Assembly (NCBI GenBank): GCA_022478985.1 | Contig: JAKSZP010004223.1 | Coordinates: 52,636 to 116,635, forward strand | DNA: 64,000 bases | Source: Massospora cicadina | Lineage: Eukaryota > Entomophthoromycota > Entomophthoromycetes > Entomophthorales > Entomophthoraceae | Direction of reading: 5' to 3' | In this document: positions 22,121 through 35,275 of the stretch, piece after piece | How positions within the stretch are numbered: position 1 is the first letter of the stretch | Layout of the letters: each line of letters opens with the position of its first letter | The notes under the pieces: model-generated | What the model was told of the DNA's origin: nothing | Databases searched by the model: none | The model's input: the letters and a program-made list of their open reading frames with translations, nothing else | Made by a program: the position numbers and the translations under genes

Positions 22121-22329
22121 TTTATCAAACCAGTCCCAGCTTACCATATAAAATTCATAAACTTGGACCTGAGTTGTTACAGATTCAACAATTCTTCCAG
22201 ACATTTGAGGTCCCTGAGGGAGTAACCAATGGATGACAATTCAAGTCTAAGTGCACCAAGTTTCTGGTTATTGTTGGATGACTATACCTACAAGGCAAAA
22301 ATACCATCCTTTAAGCGGTTCTTAAATCT

Positions 22330-23320
22330 TATAAACTTGAAATAACCCAAGGAAGTTCATGATGATGCTGGGAACTTCAGAAATCAAGCAACCTGGAACA
22401 ATTATTCTCCTGTTACTGGTAGCCAAATGCACATATTAATTTCTGTAACTATGTCACCACCTGTCATGCCTGCCAAGTCTTGGAAATCAGCTCTGGACGC
22501 AGAAGTTTTTCAACCCCATTATCACCTCATAACCTTTTGAAATCTAGGGCATTGACTTTGTAGAATCCTTCCCTGTAGTCAAGGCTGCAAGTATTTCTTA
22601 GTTGCTACTAAGTATTTTATTAGGTGTCAGATTGCTAATGCCATCCCAAAGCTGACACCTTAACGCCCTCAATTCTTTTTTGAAGAAAATAGTACTCCTA
22701 TGGAACCTTGCACACCATCCTATCCAGCAAGGGGTCACACTTTAACATCAAGCTAGTCACCAAAACAGTTTCTCAAGTCCATATGAGACACATGATGACC
22801 ACCTCTTAAAACCCTCAGAGCAACAAATTAACTGAATGGCTCAACCAAACCCTCATACATGACCTGGATAAAAGTTGTATGGAAAATCCCAAGAATTGTT
22901 CAGAATGAGTGCCTACTATTCCGTGGCTTACCAAACCAAAAGTCACTCTACCACATGAAAAAGACCAAATGAACTTATAAGACTAGGTATCAGCCCAACC
23001 CAACTATTTAGCACTTAAAGACATTATTCCCATTGATCTAATTTGAACAGCTGTTCAAGTAATTTCACAGGACTGAGCTAATCAAATGAAACTCTAGTAT
23101 GATGAGCAGCTCAAAAGACTCCAAAATTTCACAGAAGGGGATTTAGTTTTAATTTTCTGAAATGAATTGCTCAATTCCAAAATCTGGAAAACTAAACTCC
23201 ATTTCAAGGGACCATTCCAAGTCTCAAAGCTCCTATTATACGCCAATTACAACTTGGAAACCCTCAACTGAGTTCCCTACCAATCAATAATCAACAGAAA
23301 TTGACTTGAATTATATCAGC
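22330..23320 (+). pseudogene. G2 integrase (decayed)
   Basis: The C-x2-C half of the zinc finger is seen in YVTTCHACQ near 22445. Fragments of the core follow (FLVATKYFI-like at about 22590) and then remains of the C-terminal region to a purine tract, GAATAGAGGGAG, directly before the 3' LTR at 23341. Catalytic residues cannot be assigned with confidence. Confidence 0.55.
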
Positions 23321-23340
23321 ATGAAATTGAATAGAGGGAG

Positions 23341-23712
23341 TGTTGTGGAACTGACAAGATTGCTAATCCATTAATAGATGTACCCTCCCTTGTCTTATCC
23401 CTTTAGCCATTCATTCATTATTAGCTGCTTTCCCTTTGAGATACTAAAAAACTTTTTCTTCAAAGATTTTTGATTTAACAGGTATAAAAGCCTTCCCACA
23501 ATTTATAACAAAATAATGAAAATACTCTCCATTTACTTTTCCTGTTTTGTATTTCTCAGGATTTATCCCTGCCCATCTGTATCCAATAAATTGGGTTAAA
23601 TGCTTTGCTGCTTGAGCCTACTGACGACGATGTGCCACCAGATAAAACGCAAATCTGAGGTGTCATCCAAACCTCCTGTTGTGATAAATTATGATTCCAA
23701 GTTCTCTTGATA
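23341..23712 (+). repeat. G2 3' LTR
   Basis: It begins TGTTGTGG right after the polypurine tract and matches the 5' LTR at 14436-14808 in order and length (372 versus 373 nt). The two have diverged considerably. Confidence 0.8.
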
Positions 23713-26330
23713 GTATGAGCCATTTTGTTTAGTACAATAAACTTATCTACCTTTTAGTGGAAAACTTTATATTCAATAGTTAACCTTTAACAGCTAATTG
23801 TGATTTAGATAATGATAGGTTTATACAGATTTAACTTTATTGAAGTAAATGACCCTTTTAATGATTAGTTATCTATATACCTATTATAGTGTTAATTAGT
23901 TAAAGTGCAGGTTTTTATAATTTATCTGAAGCCTATGTATAGCTTCATTTTCTAATACTCTGATATTGTAAAAGCATCACTCATATGATTTTAAGATCCA
24001 AGAAGTTCTATTGGCCCTCTGTTATTGCAGCATACCCAATTAAACCCTATCCCCATTTTTTTATAAGAGCATCTCAATAATTTTTAATAGGTAACTTTTT
24101 AGTTTTATTTAAATGGTGCAACCTCCATTTTGATAATTGGTTATCATATTATTTTAAATCAAGGGATAAAAATAGATCCTTAGTGTAAGCAATTTGTAGA
24201 AGTTAGATTATAGCTGTTAAACTTAAGTAAAGATATAGTACAACATATGTAATAGTAAGATATGATATATGATCTATTAATAATTATCTAATAGATTCTC
24301 AAAGGACTATCTCTTTGATATGAGATCTTTAGTATGATTAATATCCCCAATGTATGCTAAGATAAATCTTTTTTTATAATAATGGTCAAGAGCATAAGTT
24401 ATCCTTCATGATCCTTTCAATAAGTTAAAAATTATGTTTTAGTTTTTATTCCTAAAAATAGATGTATATATCCATATCTGATTTATTAGTAAATTGTAAT
24501 AAAATGAGAAAGTAAAAATCTAATATGCACCAATTCACATCTGAAAAATATATGTACCTCAATCCCTTAACCTATTTGCTATTCTTTAATCCATACTTTA
24601 AAGTTACTGTCACATGCTACATAGTGTGGTTTGGTCATACTTGATTAACGTCCTAAAATATCTACCCCAACTTCCCAAAGATATAAACTTTATGTGTAGG
24701 ATAGAGAGAACTTTGATACTAATTTCTATGTATTACAATTCAGTGAACATCTCATTATTCCATTAGCAAAAAAACTATAGTGGAGACAGTATATCAAATG
24801 ATTTTATCATTATACCAGGATTCTTATGATATATCAGTATATTGAATTTAATGTTAGGTAATAAGCAATACCATATATTATAAAGATTGATACTATATAA
24901 AGGCTCTCAGTAGGACAGACTTAAACTAGAATCTCCCTGTATGAGAAATTGTGAATAATAGAAGAAACTTCTATATAGAATGATTACCTTACATGGAATA
25001 CTTATACAAAAAATTTACATTTAAAAATTAAAATTACAGCTTAAACATAACTCTATATAGAATAGATCACTATCAAAGCAAGGTTTATTAAATAATAATA
25101 TTTTTTGAATTTACAATGCTTATATAAAACTGCTCTTTTACAATAGCAACAATTTACCTGGCAGACAAGCTGACTTAATCTGAGAATTAAAGAAGTTACA
25201 ATTGATATAGAAGGAGTTTATTAGATATATAAAAGCCTGAGTATTCATCACCATTATCTAAATCTTAATATGGGGTTATAAGAATAGTTATACTTAAGCA
25301 CAAGTTTTTTATTGATATCCTGTCATTAAAGATGCCAATTTATACCAACATCTAGCTTAGCCAATAACGCAACAGAAAAGTGTACTATATATTATATTAA
25401 TACCAATAATAATTGGCAACAAATGCCAGTATAATTTTAAGGATAATTTATATCATTAAGAAAGAAGGCTATTAAAGTTTCTATACTTAGTAGTGCCCAT
25501 ATAATTGAAAGTATGTGTAAGGTAGATAAGTTTTTGTGGTAAAATCATTATACCTATAAGGTCAATTATGGCTAACCTTTTATGATGAGATCTGATATCT
25601 AGATATTATAAAAAACTGGGCAAGGTCATTTGTTGTTGTAGATGATGATACACCAGTGATGAAAACTAGTAAGTAAAAACTTGTAAAAATGGTTTTAATT
25701 GGGTTCTTGCTGGTACATTTTAAAAATTTTGCTTTGGCTCCAATTTTATATAGAATTTTAACTTATAATAACTTGCTCCCCTAAAAACACAAAGTTTTTA
25801 TATAGCTGATGTATCTGGTTAGATTAGTCTAGAATCATACCTAACTTAAGTCAACTGTATTTTAAAGATGGGGCTACTTTATCTAGGCTAATGAGATTAA
25901 AAGGTACATAGATTCTTAACTAATGCTTCCACGTCTTTTGTAAGTCCAACAAAATCTCTCAATTGTCACGAACAGGAAGTAACTTTGGATCTTTACAACC
26001 CCAAAAACTTACAAAAGTTTGAAGTGAAGTAGGAATAGCAAGAAGCCTTTTGAGATGGTAAAAAACGCAAGAAACATAATATCAGTATAGGCTAAATTCA
26101 GATAATGGAATAAACTAGACTGTAGATTATTTTATATTATTTCCATATACTGGTCAAAAATCTTCCTGAGACCTACTAGCAATATCTAGATACACACTTC
26201 CTTAAGCTTTAAGATATAAAAACAAAATGGCAGATCATTATTTGAATTTAAAAATTATAGATTGTTTAGAAACCAAGCCTTAAATGATGTCAGGGTTAAT
26301 TCTTGGTATGTCTAATGAATCAAAAACATC
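23713..26330. other. AT-rich spacer, nothing recognised
   Basis: No open frame with recognisable motifs, no RNA gene and no repeat with a partner in the window was found. The sequence is strongly AT-rich throughout. Confidence 0.55.
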
Positions 26331-26660
26331 CCAGTTTTCGACCGCCATCTTGCCTTGGCAATGGGCGCCAAATGTTTGTCTGATATGAGGTTCCCTTGAG
26401 GTAAGTGCTTTGATTTGTCATACTCACCAATTCAACATTGGATTTTGGGAAATTTGAAAAGTGAGAAAAGATGACACAGGTAAGCGAGGATCCAACCCTG
26501 AAATTAGCCTTGTTTTATTTATTATCAAAAATAAACACGTGGACAAATTCAATCCTGATGACTTAGAGCACCACAAACGAGACATAAAAAACCAGGGTAT
26601 TTGGTGGAATCTAGGTTCTCGACGCCAAATCCCATTATTTTGTTGAGGATACAAAATTTA
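26330..26660. other. GC-richer segment of unknown type
   Basis: Composition rises abruptly around 26330. GGCGCCAAATG near 26367 and CGACGCCAAAT near 26619 are related words at the two sides of a ~250-nt block, possibly an LTR or other repeat whose partner is outside the window. No coding motif is seen on either strand. The hairpin cluster follows directly. Confidence 0.35.
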
Positions 26661-26718
26661 TATCGCCGCGGGATACCAGGTAAGACAAGGCAAGGGCGGC
26701 CCCGAGGCCACCAGAGAA

Positions 26719-26949
26719 TCCCACATGAGAGTGGGAAACGAGGAAAAATTCTGAACTGAGTTCAGAATCACGTGGGCTCGACCTTTTAAGGTCGCCCTTC
26801 CGGGAGCCCCTCCTGCACTGTTCTTTAGGCCCCTAAGAGCCTAAGAATAGTGCGGGAGGGGCACAGCCCAGTGCTGGACCCCACATAAACCTCAAAAAAC
26901 CCAAAAAGTGATTCGACTCGAGATTCGGAAATCTGAATCTCGAGTCGAA
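26719..26949. repeat. Cluster of five hairpins
   Basis: Five inverted repeats follow one another. (1) 26719-26736, 6-bp arms, 6-nt loop. (2) 26748-26768, 10-bp arms around one base. (3) 26779-26794, 7-bp arms around TT. (4) 26806-26862, arms of ~24 nt with one bulge and two wobble pairs. (5) 26912-26949, perfect 15-bp arms (TTCGACTCGAGATTC), 8-nt loop. The block is GC-richer than its surroundings and has no coding signal. Confidence 0.8.
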
Positions 26950-29900
26950 ATGTAATGATCAGTTTAACCCAACCATTACAGTATGAGCCTTACTTAGACA
27001 CCTTCATTTAAATCTTACTTTTATTTAGCCATCTTTACCTATTCTATATCTATTGATGCTCAACAATTGCAAAGAGATATATAGATAGAGGCTCTATGAT
27101 GTAACTGTATCTATAATTTGACACCTTTAAACTTTTTGTTGCATAGTTCAGCTAGACTAAAGATAAAAGTTAGAAGCTTCAGTCATTTTAATGCTGCTAA
27201 TTATTATCTAAACTTTGGGTATTATTTTACTATATACTATTTTTAAGGGCTTTTTGCAGCCCTTCCTTGAAGTATCCTTGAAGCGATTTATAAAATTATT
27301 TACCTTCTTAGATTGTATAAATTTCTTTGGCCCATTAGATAACAATTATTGTATTGTAAATTTAGAATTCTCAATGACCTTGACTTGATACTACTCTATT
27401 TTGTGCACACCCTAAGGTTCCTGGACATGGCCATCAAGTTGGACAGACCAGTATATCCTTTTTGATTAATAAAGGGTACTAATTCAGAGGCCTTACCACT
27501 AGCCAATATTGAGTAGTTGAGTTATAACCTCAATGAGTGATGCTCAGCTGCTGACCTGCCTGGTTTATACCCCCATAACCACTAAAAATTAGTTAACCAA
27601 AACACTTTTTTATCATAGAACCAGCTGCATACCATCTATCTAAATCAAGGATGTTAGTTGTGAGCTATGAGGTGTGATCAATGTTAATATGTAAAATGAG
27701 ATAAATCAGCAGGAACAAGCAGACTTCAGAGATCAAATGAAGACCTTGGCAAAGACAAATTGACTGTATAGAGACTCACCAATCAGATTTTTTTACACCT
27801 GGGTCTGCATTTGGTGAAGGGAACGAACATATACCATGTTCAGTTTATAAGTTATATAAAGAGAGTATAATTAAATCACCAAGTGGTGAGGTCATAAAAG
27901 ACTATTCTGATGGCTTAAATAAACATCAAAGCCCCAGAATATAGCGCCAGTTTGACCATGGCTCTTAGATTATCAGTACTATAACTTAGTAAATTAGGAT
28001 TTATTCTCAAATTACTTCCCCTATGCACATATATTTATCCAGCACCCTGCTAGTATTAGGGTGTTGGTTTATTATGTTATTTACTTTGTTCAATACATTA
28101 AAAACCTACTTACTGCTTTTCTGAAAATAGCACTCAAAGCTATTCCATCTCCTGAAACTACCATTCTTAAGCCTTTAAAGGGGCCACACTCTACTAATAT
28201 GTGGTTGTAGTGGCTATCTCTTTGTTAGTCACCATATTAGCTATCATTAGCGGTGGTACTTAAAAAGTTCAAAAAGGGGTTCCCTTTTTTAAGAAACTCA
28301 ACATGTACAAGCAATTTTTCTCACCAAGATTATATCACCAATGACAATGGACTGAACATTTTCAAATGCAAATAAAACACCTCTAAAAAGAGTTTACATC
28401 ATATCTAAAGTCCAAGAGTGACTTAAAAGGAAATATTTTTAGAGAAAACTAATAAGCACCTCTCAATAACAAGTTCATAAAGCCTTTTAAAATATTTACT
28501 GAGTTGAATAAAAGCCTTAACATTAACACAATTGCCATTGTTTGAATTAGTGTTGGTCTTTTATTCAATCCTGCCAATGATTGAAGTGATGAGCGGTTTG
28601 AAAGCCCTACTATGGAATCAAGCCTTGAAAAGATGATTAAATTGTCGCCTAATAAATTGATGACCATAAATGGGAAAGAAAAAATTAAGTGGTTTTGAGA
28701 TTACATAAAAGATTTAATCCAGACTGGGCCACCAATTGAAAACCTTGGTGAAACTGCATCCTAAATCATAGATTCACAACCTGGAAGCCCCAGGACAATG
28801 GGACATTATAATCTGGGTGTCAGTGGAGGAGGATGACCACTTCTTGACTTTTATAATGGATGTTAAGGGAAGATCCTGATTTTTGGAGGGCCCAGGCGCT
28901 CTATACATCATATGGCCCCCATTCAACTTAGAGATTAAAGAATTTTGACAAAATAAAAGTACTTATGAATTATACCTTATACTTAATTTAACATATGATT
29001 TATCTTTTTTTAAAGCAAAGAACAATAGCAATAGAAGTTTTGACAACAGTGGTTGCCAGTTGAATATTATACAAAACGAAAAAATGATTAGCTGACACCT
29101 TTCAGGAGCCATTCCGCCACATAGTGCCATCCCAAAGGAAACTAGAATCTCCAAACAAAACATTCCCAGGAAATCAAAAAATTGTTTTCTTTGGATTTAC
29201 TATACTGGTGAAGATGAGAGATATAATTTGAAAGCAACAGCAACACTCCTGTTTGGGAAACGTGAGCTCAATTGCTTCAAGTTTTGAGTTGATTGGTTGA
29301 TGAAATGATGGTAATCATTGTACAACTCTTCCCCTACCTTTTGAACTGTGTGTCCTATTCACACACCATCATAATGGTGGTGCCTTGTGGGCTGTTGATG
29401 CTATTGTGGGTACTTAAGTATCCCTGATGGCAGTTAGTCTTTTACTTTGCCATTACATGCCTAGTAATTCTCATATGTAAGATAACTGTTTAGTATTTTT
29501 ATCTTCTGTCACTAATATTAATAGTGGAAAATGGTCTTGTATGCCTATTGCTTTGAGGGGCATTACTAAAGAGTTTTATATGATGTAATTTTAATCATAA
29601 CAGTGGTTAAAATGCATTCAAAAACCCTAGGTCATATCAGTATCAAATGCACTTCATTACCAATGTTATAGAGTTGCAAAGGTCTCTAATTTTACTGGAG
29701 TTTCCAGCCTATAAAAGCCAAAATATTAATGCTGGAATATAGTCCTTGAAAAAGACTAATTTAGCTTTTTAAGGAGGATATTCGCACCTAAAATTACTGT
29801 ACTTTACATACCCATTCTCAAAAAAGTTTCCTTTGTTATATATTTTATGTATCTCATGAATGCTTTTAATATAGAATTCATTAAGATGTTACTTTTGTTT

Positions 29901-30787
29901 ATCTCCAACGCTAGCAAAACACTAGTGATCACTCTATGTTCATAAAAATAAAGCTAAAGTATAGCTGTATCAAGTTTCCCTTAGTATAATGTCCTTGAGA
30001 TAGTTATCCCATTACACAATTTTGGAGTAAGTATCAAGTCCTTATAATAATGAACCTGCCTTTCCAATACATTGATTTGAGATAAAATAGTGTACCAACA
30101 CCTTATAATCAAGCTTTTCATCTTTACAATCTTGTAACTCTGGACACACCACTTAGGCATCACCAATTGTAGTTGAAGGAACCTATCATTTTTTGACAAT
30201 TTGTCAAAAAAATTCAAGATCATTTGTTATAATAGACCAATCATTATAGGTGATACCAGATCCCAATAAGCGTTACATATTTTTGCTTTTAAGACCATGC
30301 CATATGAAAAAAGGGCTATTAAGTTCATTAGAGTAGCATAGATTAGTTAATTCTCTTAGTCTTGAATTTACTAGACTTCTCTATCAATACTGCCCTATTT
30401 ACAAGCTAAGTCAAACATGAGTCACAAATTTGTGCAGATGTTTGTTATATTTTACAATAGTTCAGATATCAAGTTATCACAACACTAAATTTTGTAATCT
30501 GTAAAAATAACAAATCCATGCTATTTCTCTCTATGGCCCCTATTACATATCTGTTATTATACTTAGGAGATCACTAAAAGTAGCGAAACCCTGGCTCCAA
30601 ATAATCATAGAGGCAGTACACACAGTTTCATCTACAAGTTGCAACAAGATAGCGCGAAATATCTGTGCATAACCCTTATCTTTCAAACAGCCCTAGTACG
30701 CTCATTTCTGGGATTTAAAAACTATTTTATAATTTTAGATCAGTCTGAAATTGTTTTATTTCATGCTCATATTCATTTTCAAGCCAT
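26950..30787. other. AT-rich spacer, possible decayed coding near 28100-28900
   Basis: Mostly featureless AT-rich DNA. Between about 28130 and 28900 the + strand contains fragments that read like an old degraded protein (for example IPSPETTILKPLKGP), but there are too many stops to assign a family. No RNA gene is seen. Confidence 0.4.
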
Positions 30788-31410
30788 GAGCTCTGCTGCT
30801 GGTGGCACCAACAGTCTAAAAGGCTAGTTCATCTTAGAATGATTAGGTGGTCATTAAGAGGATTTAAACTTTAATGTTCAGCGGCCTATTTACTAATCCT
30901 ACATGATTTAACCTGATGAAGGAGGTTCAGAGGTCCTGATGAAGGCTATTTACCTGTGGTTCTTAACCACGAAGTGGTTCAGAGGTCCCAATGAAGGCTT
31001 GTTAGGAACTTAACCTCATCAACAGGTTAAAAGGTTCTTTTCAATATTGGTATGAAGGAACTAGATCTAAATTAAGGTTTTAAGGTCTCACAAAACTTTA
31101 TATGAAAATAAATTAAGAGGATAAAAAACATTTTTATAAAAAGTAGTTACATTATCTTAAGTGATAGCTAAGGTGATACTTTATAATATTTATGCATACT
31201 TTAATAGAGCTTAGAAAAGATCTTAAAGATTTGTTATTCTAATGTAATTGTTGGGTCACTTAATGATTCATATCTAACACTTGATAGCAATTTTGTAAAC
31301 TAATAGATTAGGTCTTTCAGCATATCGCATATCAATAAATATAAAACTAATGGAAACTTGACATATCAAATAATACATTTTAATCTAGAGTCAAGGATTC
31401 ACATGAACCA
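30788..31410 (+). repeat. Direct repeat pair, copy 1
   Basis: It shares with 34650-35275 an ordered series of words: CTCTGCTGCTGGTG, TACATGAT, CTGATGAAGGAGGTTCA, AGGTCCTGATGAAGGCT, TTAAGAGGATAAA and TGGAAACT. Inside it, GGTTCAGAGGTCC...ATGAAGGCT is itself repeated. It could be an LTR or a dispersed repeat; terminal TG...CA was not fixed. Confidence 0.65.
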
Positions 31411-32207
31411 TGGAAAAGCGTGACAGAGCCCCCTTAAGCCTCAACTGGTGGTGATGCATTGCCTGGGTTGAATAATTTTGCATTCATCATTAATGGCTTG
31501 GGAGTATCTTTGAACTTTGTTTGCCCCAGGCGGTACCAAACATCAGGTTTGAGAGTATATGTCAATAAAATGCTTTGGTGTAGTCTCCCTTAGATAGAGT
31601 AAAGTTTTTGGTATGATGTCAGAACCTAGTACTAGATTGAAGCATGGCAAAAATCTGGGTTTTGGGTGATGCACCACAATAGATAGTTCAGTTATGCATG
31701 ATTCTGTTGTGGACAAAGTAGAACTAGTAATTTTTGAAAAAGGGTAATACAGATTTGAAGATCATCTTACCATTAGCCCCTGGAATTCTAGACCACCAAA
31801 AATTGGCAGCAGCGGCGATGAAATCCATATTATTCCACCAAAGTGGGCTTGTCTTTCTGCTTGAACCAATTAACTACCTCACCGCCCAAAATCTTAAATG
31901 GTAAAGTTGGGGGAGGTTGACTAGGGCATTGCAATATGGAGCATGGCTTGGATCTTGCTAAAAATTTTATGATCCCTATGGCTGAGCTTGGCGTGCTTCT
32001 GGGATATATTTTTGGATGGTTCAATACCAGCCACTTTATATAGTTTAACGCTAAATTGGGGAGGCCTCTAACTTGGCCTGACATTTAATAGCCTAACCTT
32101 GTTTTCTTCAACAATGATAAGATTTAAAGGATCTGAGGCAGATTTTACACTTGTTAATTTTAAGGTTTTGATAAAGTGGCTTGTATTTGATATAAAACAT
32201 TAATCAA

Positions 32208-32266
32208 CAGACCAAGCTGTGCCTTGGGTTGGGACCATCTAGTACTAAAAAACAGATCAAGCTGTG
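32208..32266 (+). mobile_element. Micro-retroposon R2 (31-nt insert)
   Basis: The insert at 32222-32252 starts CCTTGGGTTGGGACCATC and ends AGTACTAAAAAA. It is flanked by CAGACCAAGCTGTG (32208-32221) and CAGATCAAGCTGTG (32253-32266), 14 nt with one difference. Its 3' end is identical to R1 and R3, and its upstream part matches R4. Confidence 0.85.
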
Positions 32267-33145
32267 ATTAGTTCAGTCTGAGATATAGCTTAGTTGATCA
32301 CTTAATTTAGGTGTTAAATTTAGCGATTTAGCTGTCAGCTCAATGTGGTTGAAAATTCATAGAGTAGAACTGAATTTTAGTTCAAATTGGCCCAATAATT
32401 GGCTAGATATTTTTTATTTTTTTATTGTATGGTTGGTCCTTCAAATCAACCTAAGAGCTTAGATACTTTAATTCTAATCTATTTTTAGATGATATTTTCT
32501 CATAAGTTAGGTTTAGATGATTAACCACCATTTCAGACTGATTTTGGGAATTAACATCAAAGTATGGTGACTGAACGAATTGGCAATTCAAATCAAAGTT
32601 CCTTTTGGTTAGATAGAGTGGATTTGTTTTAAATCAATGGGGTAGTTGATATTATAGGGTAAACTTTTTAATCCTTAGATTAAGCAGCTTTGTCTCTGGG
32701 TTGGCAATTGATTGGCAGCTTTTCAAAACCATTTCAACCCATCAGAGGTGGGTTGTGGGACTTTACTCCTTTGTGTCACAGTTTATACCAAAATCATTAA
32801 TAAAATTAAACAATAATAAAAAGGTTGTGATTTTAAAGGATTGGCGAAGGAAAACAATTTGTTCCTGGAAGCTTTTATTTCAGTTGATCCAGTATCATTT
32901 AAAAACCAAATATGGGCCTCAACAAAGAAAAGTGCATTGGATGCAGATACATTCAACGTGGCTAATGATTATTTCTTTGTTATTCTGACCAGTTGTAGAA
33001 ATTTGGGAGCTATATGATCAATTACCCTTAGTAATTAGCACCAACTGTATCTTCCAACTGGGATGCTCTCCTTGGCTTCCAATCCCAATGTAAAAATTCT
33101 TAAAGAATGCGTTGATTTTATAAATATTGACCAAATCTGGGTAGT

Positions 33146-33200
33146 AATAGTATGAAGACTATGGGACCATCTAGTACTAAAAAAATAGTATGAAGACTAT
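33146..33200 (+). mobile_element. Micro-retroposon R3 (21-nt insert) with perfect 17-nt duplication
   Basis: The insert at 33163-33183 consists of GGGACCATCTAGTACT plus five A. Both sides carry the perfect repeat AATAGTATGAAGACTAT (33146-33162 and 33184-33200). The empty site can be read directly from the flanks. This is the cleanest member of the family. Confidence 0.92.
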
Positions 33201-34649
33201 TACTTAAGCTGTGTTTTCTTAAATCCACGTTGATGAGAAGTCCAACGCTGAACTGGTGCACGCCCTTCCTATCCTTTAAGGTATCTCTGAAATGGAAGAT
33301 AACTCTTCCCTCCTCTATTCTCTTCTCACAAAGTCCGCAGAAATCTTGATAGCCAAATACTCTAAAAAGGGGATCCTATCCTTAAACTCTTGTTTAAGAG
33401 CCAACTATACAACCAATTTATACAAGTCTAAACTATAAAAGTAATTGCTAAAATTTACTTTATTTTAGGGAAAAACGAGGGTATATATAGGGAAATTGGC
33501 ACCACCCCTGTTAGCGCCCTACTTGAGGAGACATCAGCCGTTGCCATCTGGTTAGCCTTCATTAGGTCGCAACTCATGTATTTCTCATAACGAGCTAGTT
33601 GAGTTTTGTCGCCTTATAGCCCCTGCAAGCTTCTCTAGGTTATCAATAAATGCTTCCCTACATTTATTAATTAGCCTGGAAGTTGTTTTAGAAGCTTCAT
33701 CAGCAGACTAACAACTTCACAAACCCCACCTATCAATCAGCAACAAACCCTAATCTACTTACATGAAAAAGTAAATTTAACATGAGAAACACAGCCTAAT
33801 AATTCACTTACCTTTGGGGATCATACCCAACGAGGATATAATTCAGCATATCAATCCAACGGATCAAACACAGCAGATTACCTAGTATTTGTTAGGACGA
33901 TTTTGCCAAACAATAGCCATCACCTGAAATATGATAACTACCATATCTACTAGCAGAATAATCCACTAGTGAATAAGGGCCTATTGTATTCTAAGCAGCT
34001 GGGTAATAGAGGAATACCATAATCTAACGCCAGCTGTAACAAAGATAAGATTTCATCTGTGGAGGTCCTTTACTTGGTTAATCCACTTATTGGATGATAT
34101 TTTGTTGGTCTTCAGAAGTGACATTAGGTTTTCTAGATTGAACAAGTCCAAGTTTGATTAACTTGTTCCAGATTTTATCAAAAAACAAGTGGGTAATGCT
34201 GATGGTGGCTATTAGTAAATTACACTAGATTAGTATATAAATGAAAGTAAATACTTCTAGAGATTCAAAGGTTGAGATAATATCTTTTTCCTCTTAATCA
34301 TTACTTTCTGATAGTCATAGGGCAGCTTCTTTTGCATACTAGCTAATCAATTAAAGCTGCTGTTCATAGCATACATCAAGTATTCAGTGTATTTCACAAC
34401 TTTCCTTTTCCATTCTCCCCATCCTCATTTTGATCAACCCATTTTACAAGTTGTTTTTGGCTTCACTAACTTTCCTTTATGTTGGAGATTGACCACTAGT
34501 ATTTGAAAAATATCTATATATATACATGTGGTGTTTGGTGGAGCAATTTTGGTAGGTGGCATTGAGCCATTGTTGCTGTTGAGTAAATTATATCCTATAG
34601 GTGAAGTTTAAAAACAACCTAACAGTGAGAACTACTTTTGTGTTGGACC

Positions 34650-35275
34650 AAGCTCTGCTGCTGGTGATGTGAACAGTCTGAAGTCTATCATCTAAAGCTC
34701 ACATAGGTTTTTAGTTGGTAAAACTTAACTTTAAGGTTCAGTGAATCTATTTGCTAATTCTACATGATATGGCCTGATGAAGGAGGTTCATAGGTCCTGA
34801 TGAAGGCTGGTAATACTGTGAAACTTACCAAAATGTGATTAAAAGGTCCCAAGAAAGGCTGGTGCTTAGGAACTAAACCTCAACATTATGTTCAGAGTTT
34901 TTTAATATTGATATGAAGGGACTCAATTTTGATAAGGTTTAAAGGTCTTAGATGGATATAACTATTACAATAAAAATACATTAAGAGGATAAATCTATTT
35001 TGTCAGGTAAATACTAGCACAATTTAATGTGCCAGCTAAGGAATATTCTAGAATAAAATGCATACTTGATAAGAACTTGGTACAAATCTCAATGTGTTCC
35101 TATTCCAATGCAATCAATAGGTCACTTGTTAATTCATATTTGGTTAATTAATATTTTGGAGTCTTATTAAATAGGTCTGGAGGTGAACACATCTTAACAA
35201 ATAATATAAACTATTGGAAACTCAACATAATAATTATTTGAACCCATAGTTGAGGCTTCATTTGAACTAAGGCAA
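34650..35275 (+). repeat. Direct repeat pair, copy 2
   Basis: Partner of 30788-31410, about 3.86 kb away and in the same orientation. The match is ordered but diverged. Confidence 0.65.

Larger units (their letters stand above)
14436..23712 (+). mobile_element. G2: old Ty3/gypsy LTR retrotransposon split by G1
   Basis: LTRs of 373 and 372 nt (14436-14808 and 23341-23712) bracket decayed pol sequence read on the + strand. Removing G1 (15913-21473) and one copy of its ATACT duplication restores a continuous reverse transcriptase frame across the join. Reverse transcriptase lies left of G1; the end of RT, RNase H and integrase lie right of it. Stops are frequent, so this is the older partner. 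Its own target duplication is no longer recognisable. Confidence 0.85.
31411..34649. other. Sequence between the direct repeats; no gene assigned
   Basis: If the 620-bp repeats are LTRs this would be the element interior, but I find no clear gag or pol motif. A short - strand open frame at 31830-32084 contains GGEVVNWFKQKDKPTLVE and could be an old gag fragment. Two micro-retroposons (R2, R3) are inserted here. Confidence 0.4.

Noticed and set aside
31830..32084. 84-residue - strand frame as a gene
   Set aside because: Possibly an old gag fragment, but no motif could be tied to a family.
32222..32252. ACCATCTAGTA in the micro-retroposon tail as a piece of large-subunit rRNA
   Set aside because: As I remember it, a conserved LSU rRNA segment has the same 11 bases, but the flanks differ (GG and CTAAAA here) and 11 nt is too short to argue origin.
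32701..32988. 95-residue + strand open frame
   Set aside because: No motif, no homologue in the window, and it lies in decayed sequence between direct repeats.
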